DNA from: a virus
Reading direction: 5' to 3' (one strand)
Length of the DNA stretch: 64,000 nt
IMG/VR virus record: IMGVR_UViG_3300031521_000033
Coordinates: 30,210-94,209 of that record
Shown: positions 49,893 to 59,259 of the stretch, one piece after another
Layout: each line of letters starts with the position of its first letter
Numbering within the stretch: position 1 is the stretch's first letter
Translations under genes and position numbers: made by a program
Notes under the pieces: generated by a model
The model's input: only the letters and a program-made list of their open reading frames with translations
Database searches by the model: none
What the model was told of the DNA's origin: nothing

Positions 49893-51491
49893 TTATATAT
49901 CCCCCTCTAATTTTATTGCCATACGATGTCTATTACCATATGTATAAGTCATATTTTCATAACTGGTTTTTAATACCTCTCTGGCCCAAAAATCATATGG
50001 TATTGTTGCTCCATCAGTATTTAAATAATATTTATACCATGAAAGTCTACCTTGCCAAACATTTGGAATTACAAGAACTTTACCCTCTTCTGTATCTATT
50101 TCACCAAACTGTATTGGTTCAGTATTTGTATAAAACATTCTTGGTATATAACTAGATACTGATGTAATCTTATCCGGTGATCCACCATCTTCTCCTACTG
50201 TTAAGTTTTGGTTTAGCATCACCTTAGTTAATTCTCTTGAGTAGTCATATACCCCTCGCATTGGAAATGTATCAGAGTGTGGTGTTATATCAGAATAGTT
50301 TCTTCCGTTTTCATACTCTGATAGATCAATATCCGTTGGGTATAATCTGGCCTCATCTGGACTATATAATTCTGGTGGATATAATGGGTAAGCAAAAACA
50401 GGGTTGTTACCAGACATCCGAAATCTGAATATATTTGCAGGTTGTGCAAAATTACCATGAAATTGCCATATTCCGTCAGGATTCATTATGGCACATTGAG
50501 TTGGGCAAAATTTTGACTTCACACCCCTAGTAGGAAATATAGGTAAAGAATTACAAAAACTTGCATCGTCATCTGACAAATCCAACGATATACCTACTGT
50601 CGGATCTGGATCACCACTTGTCGGTGAATTTACCCCATTCGCTGTTAGGCCCAAACTGCCCACTTGCATTGCAGGAAACGGGTATGTTCCTTCTCCATAA
50701 CAAGGTAACATCCCAACACATATTGTTCGCCAATACTTACCATTCTTAACGATTACATTAATACTATATTTATCTTTTACTATCCAATATTTTGATACCG
50801 GGTAATCAAACACACCATTTACATTACTTGTATATAGTAATGGATAACCTATCCCCGGCATTGTTGGCGGCGTTATTGCCATTTTCTGATTTAAATTTCC
50901 ACTAAGTAATCTAAAAAAATTCATCATTGGTATAGGATGTTTTATATAATTTAATGCCCCACCTTGTTCATCCCAATTTAAATTTTCATCAAATTGTTTA
51001 AATACTCCAAATGATAATATTTTTCCATACTCTCTACCATCATCATACTCTTTTACAATAGACATATTAGCTGTACATTTTGTATCTACTATCTTGTGAT
51101 AAACTGGCTCTTGTGTCCATACATATGGATAGTAGTGTCCAGGATTGCTGATTACTTGCTTATTCCATGTGTATATATTATTATTTGTGTTTGTACAAAC
51201 AACATCGTCGGTAATTCCTAATATATTATTTGCAACCTTATCCCGCATTACTGTTCCTGAATATAACCAGTTTTTATATGTATCACTAGTTATCTCATTA
51301 TACATCATTCCTATATAAAAATGATCATCTTCATTTATACCTTTTACTTTAAAATAAGTCCCTTTTGGAAACCCATTATCTGCAACTAATTCCCACGCAT
51401 CATCACCGTGGATTGTTGTATTTGTTAAATATGATATTAATACTGCTTTTAAATCCAATATTCCAGTGAATGATCCTGATGTATATGCCAC
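49893..51491 (-). CDS. Virion structural protein (532 aa)
   Basis: N-terminal block FKVKGINEDDHFYIGMMYNE and later beta strands match the general layout of its two neighbours, suggesting an old duplication. No catalytic motif. Confidence 0.65.
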   Translation of the reverse strand: MAYTSGSFTGILDLKAVLISYLTNTTIHGDDAWELVADNGFPKGTYFKVKGINEDDHFYIGMMYNEITSDTYKNWLYSGTVMRDKVANNILGITDDVVCTNTNNNIYTWNKQVISNPGHYYPYVWTQEPVYHKIVDTKCTANMSIVKEYDDGREYGKILSFGVFKQFDENLNWDEQGGALNYIKHPIPMMNFFRLLSGNLNQKMAITPPTMPGIGYPLLYTSNVNGVFDYPVSKYWIVKDKYSINVIVKNGKYWRTICVGMLPCYGEGTYPFPAMQVGSLGLTANGVNSPTSGDPDPTVGISLDLSDDDASFCNSLPIFPTRGVKSKFCPTQCAIMNPDGIWQFHGNFAQPANIFRFRMSGNNPVFAYPLYPPELYSPDEARLYPTDIDLSEYENGRNYSDITPHSDTFPMRGVYDYSRELTKVMLNQNLTVGEDGGSPDKITSVSSYIPRMFYTNTEPIQFGEIDTEEGKVLVIPNVWQGRLSWYKYYLNTDGATIPYDFWAREVLKTSYENMTYTYGNRHRMAIKLEGDI

Positions 51492-51495
51492 ATTA

Positions 51496-52548
51496 TCACG
51501 CCCATTCTACTGCATAATAATCATTACCACCACGAGCTAGAATATTGGCAAATATAATATAATCGGTATCATTTATTGTTACTACATTTTCTGATGCAAT
51601 ATCCTTTGCACCGCCTATCCAGAAAATACCATCTAATTTTCCTAATAAGTTCTGTGGGTAATTTGATGATAAGAAAAAGTCAATTAGTAAATGACTGTCT
51701 TTTGTTACACCAGAATCTATTGAATTGTAGCACGTATATAACTCTGTTGATTCTGTATTGGTGGGCCACACATTTAGTTCACCAAATTTACTTGCACCAT
51801 TGTTATTGTATCCGGCCCCCCATGTGCCGTCTACCTTCCGGTATCTCATTGATGTCTTAAGTGAAGCTGATGTTACTGATGGTATAGTAGTAGAAAAACT
51901 ACCCCCCGCATTATATCCAGCTGATATCGGATCTGTTACTGAAGACACATTTCCACTATCCCATGACACGGTATTATCATATGTTGTTCCTGCTAAAACT
52001 AATGGATATGGAAATTGTTTTTCTACCGCAACAGGAGTAAAAAACCCGAAATACCCCGTCATATATTGTGTCGCTAATTTGGTAACAACAATAAATCGTT
52101 TTGTTGTTGCTGTTATCCAGTATGTAAATGTCGTGTTATTTGCAATTGGGTAGGATGGTAATCCAGTGTTTAATGGGAATTTGCTAATCGCACCCGGTTG
52201 ATCTGTCCAACTGTTTAAATCCGCATCAAACCCCGCATATCCATTGAACTCCAGTGTTCCCCATGTTGCATCAATAGCTGACATAATAATTCGCATTCCA
52301 ATGTATATCTTATCAGCCCCGTCACCAACACCCATATATATAACTTCGGACATTTGTGCTGAATCAACAACACTAATGGTTGTAGTTACTCCGTCTACTG
52401 TCTCGGTTATATTTCCATTTTTAGTATATACGCGTGTCCACCGATTGGCCAAAGCAAACTTATCCCCGGTTAATAGTGCATCTATAGCATTGAAAAGTTC
52501 AGTCACCTTTGTTGCACTTGCTGAACTTGAAACAATTGTGTCACTCAA
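51496..52548 (-). CDS. Virion structural protein (350 aa)
   Basis: Pattern EVIYMGVGDGADKIYIGMRI, GFDADLNSW and YWITATTKRFIVVTKLATQY is typical of a structural protein family seen in many siphovirus tail modules; GYFGFFTP and QFPYPLVLAG also fit. Function within the virion unknown. Confidence 0.7.
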   Translation of the reverse strand: MSDTIVSSSASATKVTELFNAIDALLTGDKFALANRWTRVYTKNGNITETVDGVTTTISVVDSAQMSEVIYMGVGDGADKIYIGMRIIMSAIDATWGTLEFNGYAGFDADLNSWTDQPGAISKFPLNTGLPSYPIANNTTFTYWITATTKRFIVVTKLATQYMTGYFGFFTPVAVEKQFPYPLVLAGTTYDNTVSWDSGNVSSVTDPISAGYNAGGSFSTTIPSVTSASLKTSMRYRKVDGTWGAGYNNNGASKFGELNVWPTNTESTELYTCYNSIDSGVTKDSHLLIDFFLSSNYPQNLLGKLDGIFWIGGAKDIASENVVTINDTDYIIFANILARGGNDYYAVEWA

Positions 52549-52552
52549 ACTA

Positions 52553-52768
52553 TCACCCCCTCATTTTCTTTATATCTTCCATACTCATTGAAGATACTGT
52601 TTGTAAAACTCCCTCAGCTAGATTCTGAACTTTTTTATACATTTCAACCCGTTCGGATAATTCAATATATTTGATCATATCTAATACTTCTTTTAGGTCA
52701 AGTTGTTCCAATTCATCTTGTTCATAATCCTTTGATATTTCATTTGTAAAATATTCTTTTATTGTCAT
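52553..52768 (-). CDS. Small acidic helical protein (71 aa)
   Basis: First gene after the operator-flanked promoter at 52799-52827. Acidic, coiled helices, no family recognised. Could be a tail assembly helper. Confidence 0.65.
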   Translation of the reverse strand: MTIKEYFTNEISKDYEQDELEQLDLKEVLDMIKYIELSERVEMYKKVQNLAEGVLQTVSSMSMEDIKKMRG

Positions 52769-52786
52769 TTTTAATACCCTCCATTT

Positions 52787-52818
52787 CCCCTTATCTATAT
52801 TATACTACAAATAAGGGG
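52787..52818. promoter_or_regulatory. Inverted repeat around a promoter (possible operator)
   Basis: Perfect 8-base arms CCCCTTAT (52787-52794) and ATAAGGGG (52811-52818) flank 16 bases that contain the -10 box. No T-run follows on either strand, so it does not look like a terminator. A dimeric regulator could bind here. Confidence 0.55.
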
Positions 52819-52827
52819 ATTTGTCAA
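52799..52827 (-). promoter_or_regulatory. Consensus sigma70 promoter inside the late region
   Basis: TTGACA (52822-52827), 17 bases, TATAAT (52799-52804), minus strand. It lies in the gap after the tape measure gene and drives the tail-tip and lysis genes. Confidence 0.9.
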
Positions 52828-52829
52828 CA

Positions 52830-55800
52830 TTATCTAATTAACCTATTTACTACACCTTTATTATTTCTCGTTATATCTACCACTACTTTTTGACCAGGGC
52901 CACTTCGCATGAAATGCTCTATTGCTTCATCCTGATTTTTTACAAGTGCAATATTAAGATTTGCATTTGTCGTTACATTACTCCCAATATTTTTTGCAAA
53001 GGAAGTAATACCTTTTGCAGTAGTCTGTGAAGCTGTTTCCCCAACTATTCCTCCAGTTGCAAAATGTGCTCTTGGAATATGCATATTATATAAATCACCA
53101 TTATTTAAAGCGTTTAAATAACCCAACCCCATTTTTTTAACTGAGGCCGCTTTGACAACAAACTCCCCATGAGATAACATCGAAGGAACACTATCTGATG
53201 TACCTGTTCCAGCTCCGCTTATAAATCCTCCTGTGGCCGCATGCAATAAGTCTGCATTTGAAAATGTATAAGATGTTCCACTGTTTGTTGTACTACTGTT
53301 TGCAGTTGTTCCTATTTGACTTGTTGCAGAACTTACAGTTGCTAATGCACTTGATATTCCCTGCATTATTGTATCCATGGCGCTTGATACCGAAGTGTTT
53401 AATGATTGCATAACAGTTGTTGCCTGTGTTGCTGATGTGTCTAAATTTCCTGATGTATTGTTAAAGTCCGTATTATTTGTGCTAGAAATTGGGTTATAAT
53501 CAGTTATATTTGTTTTTGGAGTTGTTAGTCCCTCCATTACATTTGCAGTACCAAAGATTGTGTTATCAGAAGTTGTTTTTGATTTATCATCCACCGCATT
53601 TGTTTTCTTTGTTGGGAATAACATATTCATCCAGTCTTTTGTTAATTGATCTGCAAATACTTTCTGAATACTTTTAAGTATTGATATTATCATACTGTTA
53701 AATGCCTCGCTAAGACTCGTGGCATTATTTACTCCGTCGGTAAGAAATGAATTTAACCCATCCTCAAATGCTTGTTTTGATGATTGACGAACCTGTTCTA
53801 ATATTGTTGGCAAATACCCAAGTAGTTGATTCATTCTAATTAATTTTTCGGTTGGGAATATATCATTAAACAATATTTTCATTTTTTCAATGGATGTGTT
53901 TGCCCTGTCAAATGATTTGTAATAATCTACAAGCCTGGATTTATCCATATCTGCTAATGTATTATATTTTGTAGAATCTGTTTGTTTTTTTGATTCCGTT
54001 TTTTGCCCTGTTGTCATACTATATGTGTTTTCTGTTACATTGTTCTGATAATCAGCATTATCTGTTACAGCCTTTTTGAAATTAGTTACAATAGCATCTA
54101 ATGCATCTTTAGATTCTTTTATTGCTTTTACAGCTTTCCAGTATTGGTCTAGTTGACCATTTTGCTGTGCAACATCTCTTATTTTTTCTTGTGTTGCTAT
54201 CTGCTGCTTTAAATCAAATCCATAGTTACCCTTACTAAAATAATCAGAATACTTCTTAACGGCATCACTTGCAGAATATACACCTGCACCAATCTTGTTC
54301 ATCATATCCGTTGCGCTATCATTTATTGTTTGTAACGATAGTTCAACATATTTTTGTGATTGCGATAATGATAAATCTCTTTGTTTATAATCTAAAACCT
54401 TTAATGACTCAGATGCTAACTCTGGTCTATTCTGTGATGTAAATAGTTGAACTGATTTTCTGGCCGCTTCAACTGCTTGTTTCTTTTCAATGGAACTGAC
54501 ATCGCCAAACATATCTCCGTAACTCTTCATCATATCGTCACTTGATTTTTCAAGTTCTTCAATACGTTTCTTTATGGCCTGTTCTTCCTTAGTTTTCGCA
54601 ACTGGTAAATTTAATGCTGGAATTGAACTGGCTGCGCCTGTTGCCTGAGTTAATTTATTAAGTGATATATAACCAGAAACATCCGGCCATGACTGTTGAT
54701 AATTATTACCGTAATCAGCAGGAGTTGAACCGCCATCACGCCCTGATGAATGAACATATCCCAATCCACCTGTCGACATTGCTACGTGATGTTCATCCTT
54801 ACCAATTACAATTGCATCACCCTTTGATGGTTGATAACCTGAACCAGCACTTTCATATGCTCCAAGATTTTTAGCTGTCTGAACTAAATCAGGGACCCGT
54901 GTTTTCCAATTTCCAGTTTCTTGCCCTGATGCGTTTATTGCCTTAGTTAACTGTAATCCATCATCCCAACTTTGAGTTACAAATTCAGCACATTTAATCT
55001 GATCGTATGTTACACCCTGCTGAACCATTGCATCTGCCGCTTTTGTTACTGCCTCTCCAGTATCAACTACCGGAACATTTACTTTTTCCTTCATTAATGG
55101 AGACTGTAATAATTTAGTTGATATATCATTTGCTTCTGTTAAATGAGCTAATACTGCTGTTTCATAACTTTGATTACCACCGTTTGGTGTATTATACTTT
55201 GCAATTGCCATACCCCAATCAGGCGTTGTTAATGATTCATATTGTTTTTTAAGGTACATTGCTGTTGCCAATAAATTATCATATACATCATTTATATTAC
55301 CATTTGGTAACATTGACTGAAACTCACCTGCACCAATTTGACCTGCACCAAAATGCGCTTGGTCAGATGATGTTGTTAGTTCCCCATTCGATTGATATTG
55401 CTGCATACCAGATTCTTGCAGTGCTACTGCAATCAACTTATCTAATGGAACTCCCGTTATTTGTGATGCATTGTATGCGGCCGCTTCTTCTGGTGTTGAT
55501 CCTGTTGGTATCTGTCTTCCGGTTTCTACCATACCAGTTTTATTTGGTGCATTCATGGAATCTTTAACTTCCGCAACGTGATCTGAATATGCTTTCATCA
55601 TTGATGCAACGCCTTCTTGAGCTGTTGTTGCATCTTGTAATGCTACGGTATATTTTGCAAGATCGGCATTTAGATTTCTAATTGCTTCATCTTTTTGATC
55701 CGGGTTTGTATATAATGTTTTTGATACTAGATCTAATTGTGCATTTGTACTAGCAATTCTAGCTTGCGATTCTGCAACTGTTATTTCAGATTGTTTTGAT

Positions 55801-58475
55801 GCATAGTCTTGTAATGATATATCATGTTCTGAATATCTTATATCTAATGCTTCTAATGATCTTTTATATGCGTCTAACTGTGCTGCTAGATTATCTTTGA
55901 GCATTGCCAATCCTTCTTTTAATGCTCTTTGAGAATCTTTTATTTCTTGTTTCTTTTGTTTTGAATCATCTGGTGGAAACCTACTTGTGATGTCATTCGG
56001 ATTAATGGATGATTTCTTCGTTGTGCCGCCTTTTGATGCATTTATGTCAGCCATTATTGCTTTGAACTGGCCCGCCATACCGCCACTAGTATATTTACCA
56101 TTCAATAAATCATTATTGGTATTATTACGATAACCATTCTTAGCTAAATTTGCTGCTTTGTCCATACTTGTATTGGCTGAATCTAATAAGTTATTTTTAC
56201 CTTCTGTATTACCATTAAGTGCATCCCAAAATGCATGAGTGTAGTCAATACAGGCACTAATTGTATGACCTAATGATTCAAACATCGCAATCGGTGCTAA
56301 TATAACATCTGCTATAGTTGAAAATACTTTATAACAACCAATTCCAAATGTTACCATTGAAGTTGATGCTAGAACAACAAACCCAATCATATCTTCAATT
56401 AAATTAACAACTGCGTCTAAAGGATCTTCTGTCCCCGTAATACTTTGTGCATATGCTGTTAAATAATCTATACAACTTGCAAGATATAATCCTATTCTTT
56501 CTAATGCATCAATAAACTGTAACATGCCCTCACTTGGAACAAATGTATCTTTTCCATCAACCTGTTGAATTGAGCCTAGTAATAATGACACATAATGTAT
56601 TCCCATAACAATAGCCGGCATAAACTGTTCTGTTATGGATGCTGATGCTTGCGTAAAATAACCCTGAAATTGGGACCATGCACCTGCTAGGGTATTAGGA
56701 AGATTCTTGTTTGATTCTGCATACCCGCTTAATCTGTCTTCTAGAAATGCAAACAGCCCACCTGCCGATGCTTTAGCTGCTGCAATATCTGCATCTGTTA
56801 TTCCTAACTGTTTACCAAGTTTTGTTCTTCCTGCGTTCTGTCCCATTATAATATCAGATGCATCTCTTGTCAAGGTCGCGCCATTTAAGCCCATTTCCTT
56901 ACCAACGGATGTTAATACAGACGACATCTGACGTGTCTGATCTATATTCATACCGGACTGTAAAGCTGGTTCGATTATGCTTCTAAATGTTCCGGTTAAT
57001 TCCTCCGGTTTTACCCCTATTTTTAATGCATCTAATGCAAGTTGTCTAACAAGACCATCTGATATTAGTAATGCATCATTAAATGCTACTTGCTTATCTC
57101 CTACCTGTCCTATTGATGCTAATGCCCCTGCAAGACCGTTTGTAAGCAGTTCTACATTTGCATTATATTCAAGTCCTGGTTTAACTACTTCCCATGCAAG
57201 TTGTCCAATTGTACCTAGCCATCCTGCAACGGTTTCAATAGCACTTACTACACCATATACTGCAAGACCAACAATTGCAAATCCTGCTGCAAATGTCCCT
57301 GCCGCTGTTGCTGCTTCTCCAATAACCCCTGGCATTTTATCTAAATCAAATAATGTTCTACCAATTACTTCTCCTGTTGATCCTAAACCTTTTGTCATTC
57401 TTGATATGTTTGCAAATATATTAGCTGGATTACTTAGTTTGTCAAGCATTGACTGTGTCTTATCTACCCCCGAACCGGAACCAGACTTTGATGATGAACT
57501 CGTTGTTTTCGGCTTTGTTGGGTTTATCAGATTGTTCAATTTTTCTTGTGACGTTCTAGCCTGATTAATTTTATTTAATAATACACCGTAGGATTGACCA
57601 CTCTGGTTAATACTTGGAACCATGCTTGCAAACATGTTCTTTTCTGCCCCGAATGAAAATGATCCTGATGCACGTTTAAAATTAACTAGTGCATCTAATG
57701 CAGCGTTTAATTTATTTCGAGCTATATCAATTCCTGTACCACTTTTAAATGCTTCATCTAAAGTATTGGCCGCTGAAACTGCTTCCGTCTTTAATCCATT
57801 AAATACAGTACCCATTGAAGGTACTTTTACTTTTGGTGCAATCTCTGCTACACTCGAAGTCTTTGAACTACTAATTGTTGGTATTTTAGTAAGTTTATTA
57901 AATTCAGCTTGTTCTTTATTTAAATCTCTTACCTTGTCAATTAATGAATCATAAGATGGTCCATTTGATGAAACAGATCTAGCTAATCCTGCATATGTCC
58001 CACGTTCTGAACCTATTGATAAATTACCTAAAGCCCTTTTAAATATTATTAATTCATTTGTAGCCGCTTCAAATTGAGCCTTTGCACCTTTAAATCCAGA
58101 ACCATCTTGCCATGCTTTGTCTGCGGCGGTTGCCGCTGCAATTACATCTGATTTTAATGATTTATATTTTTCACTTATTTCTTTTGTATTATTAGATACT
58201 TTAGGTGTTTTGATACTTGCATTTCCTAATGTACTTAGTTCACCTAATACATTTTTTGCATTTGTTGATATATTTATCTTATAATTTTTTGATGTTAAAT
58301 TCGATAATGATGATCTTATTGATGCAATTTCACCTAATACTTCTTTAAAATTAGTTGATATTTTAATGGTGGCATTATTTTTGGACATCTCATCAACTTT
58401 AATACCTACTTTATCTAATTCAGCAATTAAGCTTTTTGAATCAGCTTTAATTTTGACATTAAGTTCTTCTGCCAT
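52830..58475 (-). CDS. Tape measure protein with SLT and NlpC/P60 domains
   Basis: 1881 residues. The N-terminal 310 residues are helical with two similar units (about 103-185 and 228-302). A hydrophobic segment at about 390-430 and another near 695-735 may form membrane-crossing parts. A transglycosylase SLT domain (about 985-1110) has catalytic Glu1021 (ALQESG), GAGQIG and AIAKYN. An NlpC/P60-like domain follows (about 1145-1275) with Cys1162 (KCAEF) and His1230 (DEHHVAM). Coiled coils fill the rest. It sets tail length and cuts the wall during DNA entry. Confidence 0.93.
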   Translation of the reverse strand: MAEELNVKIKADSKSLIAELDKVGIKVDEMSKNNATIKISTNFKEVLGEIASIRSSLSNLTSKNYKINISTNAKNVLGELSTLGNASIKTPKVSNNTKEISEKYKSLKSDVIAAATAADKAWQDGSGFKGAKAQFEAATNELIIFKRALGNLSIGSERGTYAGLARSVSSNGPSYDSLIDKVRDLNKEQAEFNKLTKIPTISSSKTSSVAEIAPKVKVPSMGTVFNGLKTEAVSAANTLDEAFKSGTGIDIARNKLNAALDALVNFKRASGSFSFGAEKNMFASMVPSINQSGQSYGVLLNKINQARTSQEKLNNLINPTKPKTTSSSSKSGSGSGVDKTQSMLDKLSNPANIFANISRMTKGLGSTGEVIGRTLFDLDKMPGVIGEAATAAGTFAAGFAIVGLAVYGVVSAIETVAGWLGTIGQLAWEVVKPGLEYNANVELLTNGLAGALASIGQVGDKQVAFNDALLISDGLVRQLALDALKIGVKPEELTGTFRSIIEPALQSGMNIDQTRQMSSVLTSVGKEMGLNGATLTRDASDIIMGQNAGRTKLGKQLGITDADIAAAKASAGGLFAFLEDRLSGYAESNKNLPNTLAGAWSQFQGYFTQASASITEQFMPAIVMGIHYVSLLLGSIQQVDGKDTFVPSEGMLQFIDALERIGLYLASCIDYLTAYAQSITGTEDPLDAVVNLIEDMIGFVVLASTSMVTFGIGCYKVFSTIADVILAPIAMFESLGHTISACIDYTHAFWDALNGNTEGKNNLLDSANTSMDKAANLAKNGYRNNTNNDLLNGKYTSGGMAGQFKAIMADINASKGGTTKKSSINPNDITSRFPPDDSKQKKQEIKDSQRALKEGLAMLKDNLAAQLDAYKRSLEALDIRYSEHDISLQDYASKQSEITVAESQARIASTNAQLDLVSKTLYTNPDQKDEAIRNLNADLAKYTVALQDATTAQEGVASMMKAYSDHVAEVKDSMNAPNKTGMVETGRQIPTGSTPEEAAAYNASQITGVPLDKLIAVALQESGMQQYQSNGELTTSSDQAHFGAGQIGAGEFQSMLPNGNINDVYDNLLATAMYLKKQYESLTTPDWGMAIAKYNTPNGGNQSYETAVLAHLTEANDISTKLLQSPLMKEKVNVPVVDTGEAVTKAADAMVQQGVTYDQIKCAEFVTQSWDDGLQLTKAINASGQETGNWKTRVPDLVQTAKNLGAYESAGSGYQPSKGDAIVIGKDEHHVAMSTGGLGYVHSSGRDGGSTPADYGNNYQQSWPDVSGYISLNKLTQATGAASSIPALNLPVAKTKEEQAIKKRIEELEKSSDDMMKSYGDMFGDVSSIEKKQAVEAARKSVQLFTSQNRPELASESLKVLDYKQRDLSLSQSQKYVELSLQTINDSATDMMNKIGAGVYSASDAVKKYSDYFSKGNYGFDLKQQIATQEKIRDVAQQNGQLDQYWKAVKAIKESKDALDAIVTNFKKAVTDNADYQNNVTENTYSMTTGQKTESKKQTDSTKYNTLADMDKSRLVDYYKSFDRANTSIEKMKILFNDIFPTEKLIRMNQLLGYLPTILEQVRQSSKQAFEDGLNSFLTDGVNNATSLSEAFNSMIISILKSIQKVFADQLTKDWMNMLFPTKKTNAVDDKSKTTSDNTIFGTANVMEGLTTPKTNITDYNPISSTNNTDFNNTSGNLDTSATQATTVMQSLNTSVSSAMDTIMQGISSALATVSSATSQIGTTANSSTTNSGTSYTFSNADLLHAATGGFISGAGTGTSDSVPSMLSHGEFVVKAASVKKMGLGYLNALNNGDLYNMHIPRAHFATGGIVGETASQTTAKGITSFAKNIGSNVTTNANLNIALVKNQDEAIEHFMRSGPGQKVVVDITRNNKGVVNRLIR

Positions 58476-58491
58476 TTATACTACCACCCCT

Positions 58492-58728
58492 TTATTCTCT
58501 CATTTTATCTGTAAGTTTTTTAATTTCTTTTCCTCCACCAAATGCACCGCCAATACCTGCCATAACATTTTCAATGAAATTTGCATCTCGTCTAGTATCT
58601 CCTTTGACACATTTTTCATATAATATTCTTATTTCTTCCGAAGTATAATCATTTAACACGCTTTCCTTTGTATGACCATGGTCAATTAATACCTGCAATA
58701 TTTCATATGGTGTTAATACTATTTCTTC
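58492..58728 (-). CDS. Tail chaperone frameshift extension (gpT-like)
   Basis: A 78-codon frame in the -1 register, starting EEIVLTPYEI and ending DKMRE. It has no good start of its own; the TTG at 58698 has no ribosome site. It is best read as the C-terminal part of a fusion with the 157-residue chaperone, joined at the slippery site 58728-58734 to give 233 residues. The layout matches lambda gpG/gpGT, just before the tape measure gene. Confidence 0.8.
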   Translation of the reverse strand, partial: EEIVLTPYEILQVLIDHGHTKESVLNDYTSEEIRILYEKCVKGDTRRDANFIENVMAGIGGAFGGGKEIKKLTDKMRE

Positions 58729-59192
58729 TTTTTTTCGGTTTGTTTCGGTGGGTTCTTCATCAAACTTCCGAAACGTTTCATGAAAAAACTTTTATTTACC
58801 TCATATATTTTTTTAGCTAAATCAAATCCGTCATCCATACTTAAATTTTCAATTGTTTCAATATCAAGTCCACTACCAAGTGACATAATCTTATCAATAC
58901 AATCAATTAATTCTTCATCTAGTAAATCAAGTGACTTAGCAATTACTACAAATTGAGCTGTTTTTGTTTGGGCTTCATTGAAGTTATTTATAAGTAATGC
59001 AATCGTTTCTGCACTATCTGTAACCTTTATTGCAATTTTACCAAGTTCCTTTAAAGCTATTGCTGATTTCTTCCAGGAGAATTGTTTAATCTCAATATTT
59101 TCTCCATTTATTTTTAATTCTTCTATTTCCGCAAATAATAAATCTGCTTCTTTAACACTATTATCATTATCTTTTACACTTTTTACTACCAT
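58719..59192 (-). CDS. Tail assembly chaperone (gpG-like)
   Basis: 157 residues, helical, acidic, ending in a Lys run (EKKKK). Lies between the tail tube and tape measure genes as tail chaperones do. A fraction of ribosomes should slip at A-AAA-AAG near its end to make the gpGT-like fusion, which would bind the tape measure and recruit tail tube subunits. Confidence 0.85.
   Translation of the reverse strand: MVVKSVKDNDNSVKEADLLFAEIEELKINGENIEIKQFSWKKSAIALKELGKIAIKVTDSAETIALLINNFNEAQTKTAQFVVIAKSLDLLDEELIDCIDKIMSLGSGLDIETIENLSMDDGFDLAKKIYEVNKSFFMKRFGSLMKNPPKQTEKKKK
58728..58734 (-). promoter_or_regulatory. Programmed -1 frameshift slippery site
   Basis: A AAA AAG in the zero frame (codons 153-155 of the chaperone), the same heptamer as the strong E. 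coli dnaX site. The zero frame stops four codons later, and the -1 frame runs on to 58492. Confidence 0.85.
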
Positions 59193-59221
59193 TTATTTTA
59201 TCAACCTCTCATATTTTAATT

Positions 59222-59254
59222 AAAAAATAAAGCCCCCCTCAATTGGAGGAGGGC
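59222..59254 (-). terminator. Rho-independent terminator after the major tail protein
   Basis: A 9-bp GC-rich stem (59246-59254 with 59232-59240, one G-T pair) and 5-base loop, followed by TTTATTTTTT on the minus strand. It should lower readthrough to later genes and keep capsid and tube proteins at high levels. Confidence 0.92.
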
Positions 59255-59259
59255 ATTTA

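Noticed and set aside
52787-52818. Reading the inverted repeat as a terminator
   Set aside because: The loop is 16 bases, no T-run follows on either strand, and the repeat overlaps promoter elements.
56977-57564. 195-codon plus-strand ORF
   Set aside because: It lies wholly inside the tape measure gene on the other strand, has no ribosome site or family signature, and is explained by low stop-codon density opposite an Ala/Ser/Thr-rich gene.
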